Positions 7,533 to 17,630 are shown, numbered from the stretch's first letter. The stretch: DNA of 42,345 nt from an uncultured Hungatella sp. (GCA_947066955.1 CAMTAF010000018.1:1-42345); one strand, 5' to 3'. Translations and numbers: made by a program. The notes: generated from the sequence alone by a model not told the origin.

Positions 7533-8501
7533 TCACTCCGCCCCGACACGGCCGATGAGCTCGCAAAACTCCTCGTAGGTCTCCGCCTGGTTGATCCTGT
7601 CCCTGAGCGCCGCCGAGTGGGGCATGCCTGCCGTGTACCAGGCCGCATGCTTGCGCATTTCCATAATGCCGAGGACAGGCCCTTTGTACTGGATCTGAAG
7701 CTCCAGATGGCGCAGGATCTCCTGCCGGATATCCCTGGCTGAGGGAAGAGGCAAAACCTCTCCTGTCTCCAGATAGTGAAGGCTTCTTGAGAAAATCCAT
7801 GGGTTTCCTCTGGCTCCCCTGGCGATGAGGACACCGTCGCATCCCGTGGCCTCCATCATCCTGGCCGCGTCCTCGGGGGCAAAAACATCACCGTTTCCCA
7901 GAACCGGAATTTTCACGGCCTCCTTTACCTGACGGACAATCTCCCAGTCCGCTGTGCCTGAGTAGTACTGCTCCCGGGTCCGTCCGTGGACCGCCACGGC
8001 GGCCGCCCCGCAGCTCTCTGCGATCCTGGCAATCTCCACCGCATTGACCGAGGCGCTGTCAAAGCCCTTTCGGATCTTGACGGTCACCGGCTTCTTCACC
8101 CGCTTTACCGTGGCTGTCAGGATCTGTTCTACCAGCCTGGGATCCTTCATCAGCGCGGAACCCTCGCCGTTGCCTACCACCTTTGGCACGGGACAGCCCA
8201 TATTGATGTCGATCCAGGCATAGGGCCCCTCCTCGGCCTGGGCAGCCATGCGGCTCAGGATATCAGGGTCGGAACCGAACAGCTGCAGCGCCACGGGGCC
8301 CTCGGCCGGGTCTACCTCCATCAAGGTCTTTGTATTCCTGTTTTTGTAGTAGATCGCCTTTGCGCTGACCATCTCCGTGTACACGGCCCCGCATCCCTGT
8401 TCCCTGCACAGCAGCCGGAAAGGCAGATCCGTCACCCCTGCCATAGGAGCCAGGATCAGCGGATTTTCCAGCTCAACATTTCCTATCATCAGTTTTTTCA
8501 A
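7533..8501 (-). CDS. dusB: tRNA-dihydrouridine synthase (NifR3/DusB family)
   Basis: 322 residues. An FMN-dependent enzyme that reduces uridines in the tRNA D-loop. The TIM-barrel start shows L-A-P-M-A-G-V-T-D-L-P-F-R, the active-site Cys lies in N-M-G-C-P-V-P-K-V, and the FMN-phosphate site in V-H-G-R-T-R-E-Q-Y-Y-S-G and G-N-G-D-V. The start overlaps the stop of the preceding gene by four bases, so the two are translationally coupled. The Dus subtype (B versus other firmicute paralogs) cannot be fixed from sequence reading alone. Confidence 0.93.
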   Translation of the reverse strand: MKKLMIGNVELENPLILAPMAGVTDLPFRLLCREQGCGAVYTEMVSAKAIYYKNRNTKTLMEVDPAEGPVALQLFGSDPDILSRMAAQAEEGPYAWIDINMGCPVPKVVGNGEGSALMKDPRLVEQILTATVKRVKKPVTVKIRKGFDSASVNAVEIARIAESCGAAAVAVHGRTREQYYSGTADWEIVRQVKEAVKIPVLGNGDVFAPEDAARMMEATGCDGVLIARGARGNPWIFSRSLHYLETGEVLPLPSARDIRQEILRHLELQIQYKGPVLGIMEMRKHAAWYTAGMPHSAALRDRINQAETYEEFCELIGRVGAE

Positions 8502-8824
8502 ATCTTTTCCCCCAAAAAAATCACCTTGTAATACAGTTCCAGCGCTTCCAGCAGCTCTCTCTTTTCTAATTGATACTGGCGGATCTTCAGGGCGCTTCCG
8601 ATCTCGTCAAAAAAATAATCGCCGTCGTCGGCTGTCACCTTAAACTCCAGATTGCCTTCCCTGTCATACTCCAGAGTCAGAATTCCGCCCACATCCTCTG
8701 TGTACAGCACGCACATAATCTGAAGTTCCTGCCGGATACTCTGGGGAAGAGCTGAAAATTTCTGATTAAAGTAATATTTTTGTTCATAGGAATTGGCTCC
8801 GCAGAGCACCACCTGTTCTTCCAT
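8498..8824 (-). CDS. DUF6145-like small protein, unknown function
   Basis: A 108-residue protein beginning M-E-E-Q-V-V-L-C-G-A-N-S-Y-E-Q-K-Y-Y-F-N. No catalytic motif is visible; it is compact, acidic, with an alternating strand pattern around L-T-L-E-Y-D-R-E-G-N and a helical C-terminus. The start at 8824 has GGAG 8 bases upstream and avoids an N-terminal stretch that would run back into the hairpin after pfkA. It sits between pfkA and dusB, an arrangement I recall from Lachnospiraceae, where it is labelled DUF6145. Confidence 0.75.
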   Translation of the reverse strand: MEEQVVLCGANSYEQKYYFNQKFSALPQSIRQELQIMCVLYTEDVGGILTLEYDREGNLEFKVTADDGDYFFDEIGSALKIRQYQLEKRELLEALELYYKVIFLGEKI

Positions 8825-8846
8825 TATCTGTCTCCAATCCCTGCGC

Positions 8847-8879
8847 GCAAAAGAACGCGTCATGGGCGCGTTCTTTTGC
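8847..8879 (-). terminator. strong hairpin after pfkA (weak terminator or processing site)
   Basis: A perfect 13-bp stem (8847-8859 with 8867-8879) with a 7-base loop begins 24 bases past the pfkA stop. It lacks a clean T-run on the minus strand, so it may reduce read-through or protect the pfkA mRNA rather than stop transcription fully. Confidence 0.5.
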
Positions 8880-8902
8880 ACAAATGCCTTTTATCGGCTG
8901 AT

Positions 8903-9928
<1,026 letters not shown>

Positions 9929-9936
9929 CTAGGCTT

Positions 9937-9965
9937 ATTCTAATTCATTTTTGTCAGACTTTCAA
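9937..9965 (-). promoter_or_regulatory. promoter of pfkA, overlapping the end of dnaE
   Basis: Minus strand TTGAAA (9965-9960), 17-base spacer, TAGAAT (9942-9937), about 60 bases before the pfkA ATG. The -35 lies within the last codons of dnaE. Confidence 0.65.
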
Positions 9966-12900
9966 GCCTTTTTGTACCACCTTGACATTTTTTTCACCTA
10001 AAATTTTTGAAAGCTCTTCCAAAAGCCCTGGTTCGCAGTTTACATTCCAGTTGGCCGGAAGTACTTTTTTCCCCCGCTCTTTGGAGAGCCAGATGACTAC
10101 CTGGTCCGCTCCGTCGGATGTCTTCAGACAGTCTGTGACGGTCTGGATGGATTGTTCATAAGCGCTCTTGTCTGCAAACTGGAGCCACAGCTGTTTGGGA
10201 ACCTTGTCAAAGGGCACCACCTTTTCGCAGATCAGTTTTCCCACCGGGTCCTCTCCCACAGACACCCTTCCGGATATAAACACCTTTGCCTCCTCTGTGA
10301 GAATCTCCCGGTTCTTCTCGTAATCTCTGGGAAATACCAGGACTTCCACGGATCCTGCCAGATCCTCCACTGTGATAAACGCCATCATCTGGTTGGTTTT
10401 TGTAATCTTTGTCACCTTTCCCGTGATCATGCCGCCGATGGTCACTTTTGAGTTGTCCTTGACCCTGGCCTCTTCTGTCTCCTCGTCCACCACAAAATCC
10501 GCGGACACCGCCGTTATGCCGGAGCGCCACAGGGCCTCATATTCCTCCAGGGGATGGCCGCTGACATAGATTCCCAGAGTCTCTTTCTCAAAGGCCAGAA
10601 GCTCATCCTTCTTAAATTCCGGCACATCGGGAAAGGTAATCTGGAAATTCTTCTTTTCATCCTCTGACACAAAATCGAAAAGGGACAGCTGGCCTTCCAT
10701 GGCGTTTTTCTTGTCCTTGTTTTTCTGGTCCAGCATCTCCGGGGCAACCATCACCTTCTGCCTCCTGTTTCCCGGAAGAGAATCCAGGGCCCCTGACTTG
10801 ATAAAGTTCTCCAGGGTCCGCTTGTTGACTTCCTTGTTGCTCATCCGCTCCACAAAATCATCCATGGTTCTGAAGGGGCCTGAGGCTGTCCGCTCCGCCA
10901 CAATGGCATCCACCACCGACCGGCCCACGCTCTTTATGGCCGACAGGCCGTAACGGATGGAATCTCCTGACACGGAAAAACCGCTCTCCCCCTCGTTGAT
11001 GTCAGGGGGAAGGATCTTGATCCCCATCTGGCGGCAAGTCAGGATATACTCGGAGGTCTTGGTGCTGCTGTCCATAACCGAAGTCATAAGAGCTGCCATA
11101 AATTCCTTTGGATAATAGTATTTCAGCCAGGCCGTCTGATAGGCCACCACCGCATAGCAGGCAGCGTGGGACTTATTGAAGGCGTAGCTGGCAAAATCCG
11201 TCATCTCGTCAAAGATCTTGTTGGCCACCGCCTCGTCGATGCCGTTGTTGACGCAGCCCTTTACCCCTTCTTCCTCATTGCCGTAGACAAAATTTTTCCG
11301 TTCCTTCTCCATGACCGACGCCTTTTTCTTGGACATGGCCCTCCGCACCAGATCGCTGCGGCCCAGGGTGTAGCCTGCCAGATCCCGCACGATCTGCATC
11401 ACCTGTTCCTGGTACACGATGCATCCGTAGGTGGAATTCAGGATGGGCTCCAGCTGGGGGCAGTCGTAGGCCACGGCTCTCTGATCATTTTTCCCCTTTA
11501 AGTACTTGGGGATAAAGTCCATGGGGCCCGGGCGGTACAGGGAGATGCCGGCGATAATATCCTCCAGATTCTCAGGCTTCAGCTCCTTCATAAAGGATTT
11601 CATGCCGCTGCTCTCCAGCTGGAACACCCCGTCATCCTTCCCTGTGCCGATGGACTCTAAAACCTGCCTGTCATTAAAGTCAATCCCGTCGATGTCAATG
11701 GTGATCCCATGGTTTTTCTCTGCCTGCCTCACCGCGTTCTGGATCACCGTCAAGGTCCGCAGCCCCAGGAAATCCATTTTCAGAAGCCCCAGCTCCTCTA
11801 AGGTAGTCATGGTAAACTGGGTGGTGATTGTTCCATCCTGGGCCCTTGACAGAGGCACATAGTTGTCCACCGCTGTCCGGCTGATGACCACCCCTGCCGC
11901 GTGCATGGAGGTGTGCCTGGGAAGCCCCTCAAGGCGCATGGACATGTCGATGAGATACTTGACCTGGGGATCCTCGTTATAGGCACTGCGCAGGTCCGGA
12001 CTGACTTTTAACGCCTTCTCCAGGGTCATGCCCAGATCTCCGGGTATCATCTTGGCGATGGCGTCGCACCTGGCATAGGGCATATCCAGGGCCCGCCCCA
12101 CATCCCGGACCACGCCTTTGGCCGCCAGGGTACCGAAGGTGACGATCTGAACCACCTGGTCCTTGCCGTACTTCTCCACCACGTAATCGATCACCTCCTG
12201 GCGCCTCTCATAGCAGAAGTCGATATCAATATCCGGCATGGAAACACGCTCCGGGTTCAGGAACCGCTCAAACAGAAGATTGTACCGGATGGGATCAATG
12301 TTGGTGATCTCCAGACAGTATGCCACAATGCTCCCTGCCGCCGACCCTCTTCCGGGCCCCACCATGATGTCATGGGATCTGGCAAAATGGATGAAATCCC
12401 ACACAATGAGAAAGTAATCCACATACCCCATGCTCCGGATCACTCCCAGCTCATAGTCCAGGCGTTTTCTCAGAGTCCCGTCGTCGTCCGGATAGCGCCG
12501 CTTGATCCCCTCGCCGCACAGCTTGTTTAAGTAGCCCCAGGAGTCGTACCCTTCGGGCACCTGGAACTGGGGCAGCTTGGTCACGCCGAACTCGATCTCC
12601 ACATTGCACCTTTCGGCAATCTTGTGGGTGTTGTCCAGGGCTTCCTGGGCATAGGGAAACAATGCCCGCATCTCCTCCTCGGATTTGCAGTAATACTGTC
12701 CTCCCTCATAGCGCATCCGGTTCTCGTCGGCGACCTTTTTGTTGGTCTGGATGCACAGAAGGATGTCGTGGGGCGCCGCGTCGTCGGCGTAGGTGTAATG
12801 GATATCATTGGTAGCCACCAGCGGGATATCCAGCTCTTTGCTCAGGCGCAGCAGCGCCTGATTCACGGTCTTCTGGGCCGGGATCCCGTGATCCTGCAGC

Positions 12901-13421
12901 TCCAGATAATAATTGCCCTCCCCGAAGATCCTCTGGTATCTCAAGGCCGCCTCTTTCCCCTGCTGGTACAGCCCTCTCTCCAGATATTTCTGCACCTCCC
13001 CTGCCAGACAGGCGGAGAGGCAGATGATGCCTTCGTGGTAGGTCTCAAGAACCTCATAGTCCACCCTGGGCTTATAGTAAAATCCATCCACATAACCCCG
13101 GGACACGATCTTCATCAGATTTTCGTAGCCTCTGTTGTTTTCCGCCAAAAGGACCAGATGATAATACCGGTCCTCCCCGCTGACATTCTCCCTGTCAAAC
13201 CGGGAACCGGGAGCCACATAGACTTCGCAGCCCAGGATGGGCTTGATCCCCGCCTCCCTGGCTGCGCGGTAAAAATCGATGACCCCGTACATGGCTCCAT
13301 GGTCGGTTATGGCCATGCTGTCCATCCCCAGCTCCTTAGCCCTGGCCGTCAGCTCCCCGATCTTGCTGGAGCCGTCTAAGAGGCTGTACTCTGTATGGAC
13401 ATGTAAATGTGTAAATGCCAT
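9954..13421 (-). CDS. dnaE: DNA polymerase III subunit alpha, DnaE type
   Basis: 1155 residues. The start is set at 13421, where GGAGGAG lies about 8 bases upstream and the protein begins M-A-F-T-H-L-H-V-H-T-E-Y-S-L-L-D-G, the PHP-domain opening. The palm has G-P-G-R-G-S-A-A-G-S and the catalytic P-D-I-D-I-D-F. The finger and tandem HhH region and an OB domain (V-T-I-G-G-M-I-T-G-K) follow. It is the DnaE rather than PolC form: no embedded 3'-5' exonuclease. In Firmicutes, DnaE extends RNA primers before PolC takes over. It follows crh after a terminator. Confidence 0.97.
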   Translation of the reverse strand: MAFTHLHVHTEYSLLDGSSKIGELTARAKELGMDSMAITDHGAMYGVIDFYRAAREAGIKPILGCEVYVAPGSRFDRENVSGEDRYYHLVLLAENNRGYENLMKIVSRGYVDGFYYKPRVDYEVLETYHEGIICLSACLAGEVQKYLERGLYQQGKEAALRYQRIFGEGNYYLELQDHGIPAQKTVNQALLRLSKELDIPLVATNDIHYTYADDAAPHDILLCIQTNKKVADENRMRYEGGQYYCKSEEEMRALFPYAQEALDNTHKIAERCNVEIEFGVTKLPQFQVPEGYDSWGYLNKLCGEGIKRRYPDDDGTLRKRLDYELGVIRSMGYVDYFLIVWDFIHFARSHDIMVGPGRGSAAGSIVAYCLEITNIDPIRYNLLFERFLNPERVSMPDIDIDFCYERRQEVIDYVVEKYGKDQVVQIVTFGTLAAKGVVRDVGRALDMPYARCDAIAKMIPGDLGMTLEKALKVSPDLRSAYNEDPQVKYLIDMSMRLEGLPRHTSMHAAGVVISRTAVDNYVPLSRAQDGTITTQFTMTTLEELGLLKMDFLGLRTLTVIQNAVRQAEKNHGITIDIDGIDFNDRQVLESIGTGKDDGVFQLESSGMKSFMKELKPENLEDIIAGISLYRPGPMDFIPKYLKGKNDQRAVAYDCPQLEPILNSTYGCIVYQEQVMQIVRDLAGYTLGRSDLVRRAMSKKKASVMEKERKNFVYGNEEEGVKGCVNNGIDEAVANKIFDEMTDFASYAFNKSHAACYAVVAYQTAWLKYYYPKEFMAALMTSVMDSSTKTSEYILTCRQMGIKILPPDINEGESGFSVSGDSIRYGLSAIKSVGRSVVDAIVAERTASGPFRTMDDFVERMSNKEVNKRTLENFIKSGALDSLPGNRRQKVMVAPEMLDQKNKDKKNAMEGQLSLFDFVSEDEKKNFQITFPDVPEFKKDELLAFEKETLGIYVSGHPLEEYEALWRSGITAVSADFVVDEETEEARVKDNSKVTIGGMITGKVTKITKTNQMMAFITVEDLAGSVEVLVFPRDYEKNREILTEEAKVFISGRVSVGEDPVGKLICEKVVPFDKVPKQLWLQFADKSAYEQSIQTVTDCLKTSDGADQVVIWLSKERGKKVLPANWNVNCEPGLLEELSKILGEKNVKVVQKGLKV

Positions 13422-13450
13422 GATCTCTCCTCCGTCGTTTCTTCTCTTCC

Positions 13451-13498
13451 CTGCCGCCGCCCAAGCGGCCGCGTTTTTTCCGCCCCGTGTACACAAAA
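13451..13498. repeat. intergenic repeat, copy 1
   Basis: This stretch aligns with 25991-26040: both contain GCCGC-(C/G)-CAAGCGGCCG, a T-rich run, CCGCCC-(C/T)-GTG and a CACA/GCAT-AAAA end. The GCCGC/GCGGC arms form a small hairpin. Both copies lie in the 5' leader of a leftward gene (dnaE and the ABC-F gene), shortly upstream of the start codon. Confidence 0.5.
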
Positions 13499-13532
13499 GG
13501 TGAAAAAGGATCTGGTCCTCTTTCACCTTTTG
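13494..13532 (-). terminator. terminator hairpin after crh
   Basis: CAAAAGGTGAAA (13494-13505) pairs perfectly with TTTCACCTTTTG (13521-13532). It lies 37 bases past the crh stop and before dnaE, closing the long uvrC-to-crh operon. The downstream side is T-rich only within the stem, so termination strength is uncertain. Confidence 0.6.
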
Positions 13533-13569
13533 CATCTTTCATTTCTGCTGTCTATGAGACATCTATGGA

Positions 13570-13824
13570 TCAGCCTTCTGTCAGATATTTTGCGATCCCG
13601 TCTACGGCTCTCTCCTCGTCGGCCCCATCCGCGATCACCACTACCTCTTCTCCCGCGATCAGGCCCAGAGTCATCATGCCCATGATGCTCTTGGCATTGA
13701 CTCTTCTGGAGTCACACTCCACGTAGATGCTGCTGTCGTACTGGCTGGCCACCTGAACGAGCATGGCCACCGGCCTGGCCTCCAGCCCGGACTCCAGTTC
13801 AATCGTGATTGTTCTTCTTGTCAT
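13570..13824 (-). CDS. crh: Crh-like HPr (Glu15/Ser46), catabolite-repression co-factor
   Basis: 84 residues, HPr fold. With the start at 13824 (GAGGAGG about 7 bases upstream) the numbering falls exactly on HPr: position 15, the phospho-histidine in HPr, is Glu in G-L-E-A-R-P, while Ser46 is kept in N-A-K-S-I-M-G-M. Loss of His15 rules out PTS phosphotransfer; Ser46 is the target of HPr kinase/phosphorylase, whose gene lies four genes upstream. This is the Crh pattern (Gln15 in Bacillus subtilis), and synteny with rapZ-whiA matches the B. subtilis yvcJ-yvcL-crh locus. It overlaps the end of whiA by 26 bases. Confidence 0.88.
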   Translation of the reverse strand: MTRRTITIELESGLEARPVAMLVQVASQYDSSIYVECDSRRVNAKSIMGMMTLGLIAGEEVVVIADGADEERAVDGIAKYLTEG

Positions 13825-14821
13825 AATTCTCCTCCTCATTCCTCTGAACAGCTGCCTGACCGTTCAATGCCGTACTTTTCTCCCTCAACTCTTCCGCCAG
13901 GATACTCAGTTTCCTAAGTCGGTGATTTACCCCGGATTTTCCCACAGGAGGATCCAGCGCCTCGCCCAGTTCCTTTAAAGACGCCTCAGGCCTCTCCAGC
14001 CTGAGCCTGGCGATCTGCTCCAAGTTCTCCGGAAGCTTCTCCAGACCCTCAGTCTCCCTGATATAAATAATATCCTCAATCTGCTTTACAGCAGCTGACA
14101 CCGTCTTATTGATATTGGCGGTCTCGCAGTTTACCTGCCGATTGACGCTTCCCCTCATCTCCTTAAGGATCCTGATATTCTCAAGCTCCATCAAAGCTAC
14201 CGGCGCCTCCATCACACTAAGGAGATTTACAATCTGGCTGCCCTCCTTAATGTAGACAACAAAATACTTTTTCCGCTGCACGATCCTGGCTTCCATGTCA
14301 AAGGTTGCTATAATGCTCTGAAGCTGCTTTGCCTTGGCCTCAGTTGTGCACGCAATCTCATAGTGGTAAAATTTCTCAGGATCGCTGATGGACCCTGCCG
14401 CCAGAAACGCCCCCCGCAGAAATGCCCTCCTGCAGCACGGATTCTGGATCACCAGATTGCCCACCACAGACAGATTCTCGCCGACCTCTCCATGCTCATC
14501 CAAAAGCTTCGCAGCAAGAAGGACCCTCCTGGCATCCCCATCCCTGGGAACCGACACCTGAAAGGTACGGTTTTTCTTCAGATAAGCATTGCGGCGAATC
14601 ATAATTTCCGTACTTATATTAAATGTTTTTTTCAATAATGTAAAGTACTTTCTCGCAACTGTTACATTTTCGGTACTTATTTTTATGCTGTAGCTGTCAT
14701 TCTCATCAATCTCCACCTTTCCGCAGAGGCTGATGATCGCCGCAATCTCCGCGATCCGGCAGTGCCTGGCCGTGCTTTCCTGTCTGGATAATTCTTCTTT
14801 TACCCTGGAAGAAAATGACAT
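13799..14821 (-). CDS. whiA: DNA-binding protein WhiA
   Basis: 340 residues. WhiA has two N-terminal LAGLIDADG-like subdomains without nuclease activity and a C-terminal helix-turn-helix. Here R-A-F-L-R-G-A-F-L-A-A-G-S marks the homing-endonuclease-like part, and L-K-E-L-G-E-A-L and S-G-V-N-H-R-L-R-K-L mark the HTH. In Firmicutes it affects cell division and chromosome segregation. Start at 14821 (M-S-F-S-S-R-V-K-E-E-L) has GAGGTGG upstream. It lies 14 bases after rapZ. Confidence 0.95.
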   Translation of the reverse strand: MSFSSRVKEELSRQESTARHCRIAEIAAIISLCGKVEIDENDSYSIKISTENVTVARKYFTLLKKTFNISTEIMIRRNAYLKKNRTFQVSVPRDGDARRVLLAAKLLDEHGEVGENLSVVGNLVIQNPCCRRAFLRGAFLAAGSISDPEKFYHYEIACTTEAKAKQLQSIIATFDMEARIVQRKKYFVVYIKEGSQIVNLLSVMEAPVALMELENIRILKEMRGSVNRQVNCETANINKTVSAAVKQIEDIIYIRETEGLEKLPENLEQIARLRLERPEASLKELGEALDPPVGKSGVNHRLRKLSILAEELREKSTALNGQAAVQRNEEENYDKKNNHD

Positions 14822-14834
14822 GTCCGATCCACCT

Positions 14835-15710
14835 CTATTTTTTTCGTTTGCTGTCGTTGTCCATGTCACGGTGCTCGATCTTCAGCCCCAGCTCCTCGTG
14901 TCCCTTCAAATGTCTGTAGAGGGCATCCGCGATGGTCACGGACCTGTGCCTGCCTCCTGTGCAGCCGATGGCGATCACCAGCTGGTTTTTGCCCTCCAGC
15001 ACATAGTTGGGTATGAGAAACTCCAGCAGGTCTGTAAGCTTTTTTAAGAATTCCTCTGCCGTTCCCCCCTGCATCACATAGTCCTGCACATCCTTCTCCT
15101 CGCCGGTCCTGGCCTTTAAATCCTCTACATAGAAAGGATTGGGCAGAAACCGGACATCAAACACCAGATCCGCGTCAGAGGGGATGCCGTACTTAAAACC
15201 AAAGGACAGAACGGTGACAAACAGATTCTTGTACTTCTGGTCCTCCACAAAGATCTTCTCCAGCTCCTGCCTCAGCTCCCTGGTCAGCAGCTTGGTGGTA
15301 TCAATGATCAGATCCGCCTGCTTCTTTAGAAACGCAAGCTTCTCCCGCTCCTTGCAGATCCCCTGGTCCACCCTTCCTCCGCCGGACAGGGGGTGGATTC
15401 TCCTGGTCTCTTTGTACCGCTTGATGAGCACCTGATCCGAGGCATCCAGGAAAAGGATCTCATAAGCAAAAGAACCCTGCCGCCAGGAATGAAGGATTCC
15501 CTCCATCATGGATAAGTCCTCCCCGCTGCGGATATCGATCCCGATGGCCACACGGCTGCGCTGCCCCTGGCTTTCCAAGATCAGCTGGGCAAATTTTTCC
15601 AGCAGGGGGATAGGCAGATTGTCCACACAATAGTATCCCATATCCTCCATCATCTTGAGGGCCACGGTCTTTCCTGCCCCTGACATTCCTGTTACAATCA
15701 CCAGCTTCAT
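14835..15710 (-). CDS. rapZ: RapZ/YvcJ nucleotide-binding protein
   Basis: 291 residues. The Walker A loop is G-M-S-G-A-G-K-T at residues 8-15; the C-terminal domain has G-C-T-G-G-R-H-R-S-V, which in E. coli RapZ senses glucosamine 6-phosphate and RNA. In Gram-positives it is YvcJ, a P-loop GTP/ATP hydrolase of less defined role. It sits between murB and whiA, so link to cell-wall amino-sugar supply is plausible. The yvcK gene usually between rapZ and whiA is absent here. Confidence 0.94.
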   Translation of the reverse strand: MKLVIVTGMSGAGKTVALKMMEDMGYYCVDNLPIPLLEKFAQLILESQGQRSRVAIGIDIRSGEDLSMMEGILHSWRQGSFAYEILFLDASDQVLIKRYKETRRIHPLSGGGRVDQGICKEREKLAFLKKQADLIIDTTKLLTRELRQELEKIFVEDQKYKNLFVTVLSFGFKYGIPSDADLVFDVRFLPNPFYVEDLKARTGEEKDVQDYVMQGGTAEEFLKKLTDLLEFLIPNYVLEGKNQLVIAIGCTGGRHRSVTIADALYRHLKGHEELGLKIEHRDMDNDSKRKK

Positions 15711-15770
15711 TGTTCCTCTCCTTTGTCTCTTCCGTCTAAAACGGCTTCCTCCCCCGGCCGGCGCGTAGGC

Positions 15771-16673
15771 TTACCGGCCCAGCAGCTTTACCTCCAGCTC
15801 AAGTTCCACGCCGGAATGTTCCCGGACCCGCTGCCTGACCTGGCGGCACAGCTCCGTCACATCTGCCGCTGTGGCATTGTTTCTGTTGACCACAAAGCCG
15901 CAGTGTTTCTCCGACACCTGGGCCCCGCCTACGCGAAAGCCTTTAAGCCCCGCATCCTGAATCAGTTTGCCGGCAAAATGTCCCAGGGGCCGCTTGAAGG
16001 TGCTCCCGGCGCTGGGATAGTCCAAAGGCTGCTTTTCCCGCCTCCTTGCGGCCAGCTCCTCCATACGGCCGAGAACGGCTTCCCTGTGTCCCTCTGCCAG
16101 CTTAAAATCCGCCTCCAGCACCACATAACCTCTGGGCGCAATACAGCTGGTCCGGTAGCCCAATTCAAGCTCCTCAGCCCCAAGGGTCAGAATCTGCCCC
16201 TCTGTGTCCAGGACTTGAACCCGCTCCAGCACATCCCTGATCTCGGACCCGTAGGCGCCTGCGTTCATCACCACGGCGCCGCCCACGGTCCCCGGAATCC
16301 CCGCGGCAAACTCCAGGCCTGTCAGAGATTTTTCCGCTGCCTCCCTGGCTGCCCGGGACAGAAGAACGCCTGCCTCCGCCCTCAGTTCACGGCCCTCCGC
16401 GCGGCACTTAGAGAGCCCCTCTGTGGACAGGATCACCCCGTCGTAGCCCTCGTCCCCTGCCAGAAGATTGCTCCCGTGGCCCACTACATACCAGGATGCC
16501 TTCTCTTGCCTGCACAGGGCCGCGGTCAGGGCCAGCTGCTCTTTTGTCTCCGGCCTGACATAATACCTGGCCGGTCCGCCTATGCGGAAGGTGGTGTGGC
16601 GGCTCATAGGCTCTTCTGTCTTTATACAATCTTTCGGAAGGATATCCCTAAGCTTCTCATAAAAATCACTCAT
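15771..16673 (-). CDS. murB: UDP-N-acetylenolpyruvoylglucosamine reductase
   Basis: 300 residues, the type II (short) form. It reduces UDP-GlcNAc-enolpyruvate to UDP-MurNAc with NADPH, using FAD. FAD-binding segments: T-T-F-R-I-G-G-P-A, V-G-H-G-S-N-L-L, and G-I-P-G-T-V-G-G-A-V-V-M-N-A-G-A-Y-G. The proton-donor Ser lies in P-S-A-G-S-T-F-K-R-P. It lies 27 bases after hprK and 60 before rapZ in the same operon. Confidence 0.96.
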   Translation of the reverse strand: MSDFYEKLRDILPKDCIKTEEPMSRHTTFRIGGPARYYVRPETKEQLALTAALCRQEKASWYVVGHGSNLLAGDEGYDGVILSTEGLSKCRAEGRELRAEAGVLLSRAAREAAEKSLTGLEFAAGIPGTVGGAVVMNAGAYGSEIRDVLERVQVLDTEGQILTLGAEELELGYRTSCIAPRGYVVLEADFKLAEGHREAVLGRMEELAARRREKQPLDYPSAGSTFKRPLGHFAGKLIQDAGLKGFRVGGAQVSEKHCGFVVNRNNATAADVTELCRQVRQRVREHSGVELELEVKLLGR

Positions 16674-16700
16674 TCCCGTTCCCCTTACTTATATGCAGGT

Positions 16701-17630
16701 TTACTCCCTGGGTCTGGTGAGATTGGCCTGCACCCTGTTGTAGAGTTCCTTGGCCGCGTTGTAGCCCATCTTCTTCTGCCGGTAATTGATAGCGGCAGTT
16801 TCCACGATAATGGCCAGATTTCTGCCTGGACGTATGGGGATGGCATGGCACACCACCTGGTTGCCTAAGAATTCCGTATACTGGTCCTCCAGGCCCAGGC
16901 GGTCATACTCCTTGTCCCTGTCCCACTCTTCCAGCTTGATGACGATGTCAATGGCCTGGGTGTCCTTGATGCTCTCCACACCGTAAAGGCTCTTCACATC
17001 AATGATCCCGATGCCTCTCAGCTCGATAAAATGCTTGGTGATGTCCGGGGCCGAACCGATGAGAGTCTCGTCGCTGACCTTGCGGATCTGAACCACATCG
17101 TCGGTCACCAGGCGATGCCCCCTTTTGATCAGCTCCAGGGCTGCCTCGCTTTTCCCGATGCCGCTCTCCCCCATGATCAGGACTCCCTCGCCGAACACGT
17201 CCACCAGAACCCCGTGGATGCTGATGCTGGGAGCCAGCTTCACCTTCAGCCACCGGATGACCTCTGCCATGATATCGGAAGTGCTCTGCTCGGACACCAG
17301 ACAGGGAACATCGTAGTGATTGCACAGTTCCAGTATATACTCGTCGGGTATAAACCCCCGGCTGTAGATCAGACAGGGAATCTTCTCCGCCAGCAGGCGG
17401 TCAAACACCTGCTTTTTCTGCTCCTCCCCCATCTGCCTGATATACTCCTGCTCCACAAACCCGATGATCTGAACCCTGTCCCTGTCAAAATGGTCAAAGA
17501 AACCAGTCAGCTGCAGAGCAGGACGGTTCACATCCGGATGGCTTAACACCGCCTTCTCCACATCGATCTCCGGGGTCAGGTTTTTCAGTTTCATCTTCTC
17601 TATCACTTCCGCAATGGTCACTCCATACAT
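16701..17630 (-). CDS. hprK: HPr kinase/phosphorylase
   Basis: 309 residues. It phosphorylates or dephosphorylates Ser46 of HPr and Crh and so controls CcpA-dependent catabolite repression. The P-loop is G-E-S-G-I-G-K-S near residue 154; the following V-T-D-D-V-V carries the catalytic Asp; and I-E-L-R-G-I-G-I-I-D-V-K is the family signature. GGAG lies about 10 bases before the ATG. Its likely substrate Crh is encoded in the same operon. Confidence 0.96.
   Translation of the reverse strand: MYGVTIAEVIEKMKLKNLTPEIDVEKAVLSHPDVNRPALQLTGFFDHFDRDRVQIIGFVEQEYIRQMGEEQKKQVFDRLLAEKIPCLIYSRGFIPDEYILELCNHYDVPCLVSEQSTSDIMAEVIRWLKVKLAPSISIHGVLVDVFGEGVLIMGESGIGKSEAALELIKRGHRLVTDDVVQIRKVSDETLIGSAPDITKHFIELRGIGIIDVKSLYGVESIKDTQAIDIVIKLEEWDRDKEYDRLGLEDQYTEFLGNQVVCHAIPIRPGRNLAIIVETAAINYRQKKMGYNAAKELYNRVQANLTRPRE

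Noticed and set aside
9954-13535. The longer DnaE form starting at 13535
   Set aside because: The added 38 residues run through the terminator stem after crh; the PHP domain starts at 13421 behind GGAGG.
15723-16868. A 381-codon open frame on the plus strand
   Set aside because: It is antisense to murB and the end of hprK, both unmistakable; no motif or ribosome site supports it.
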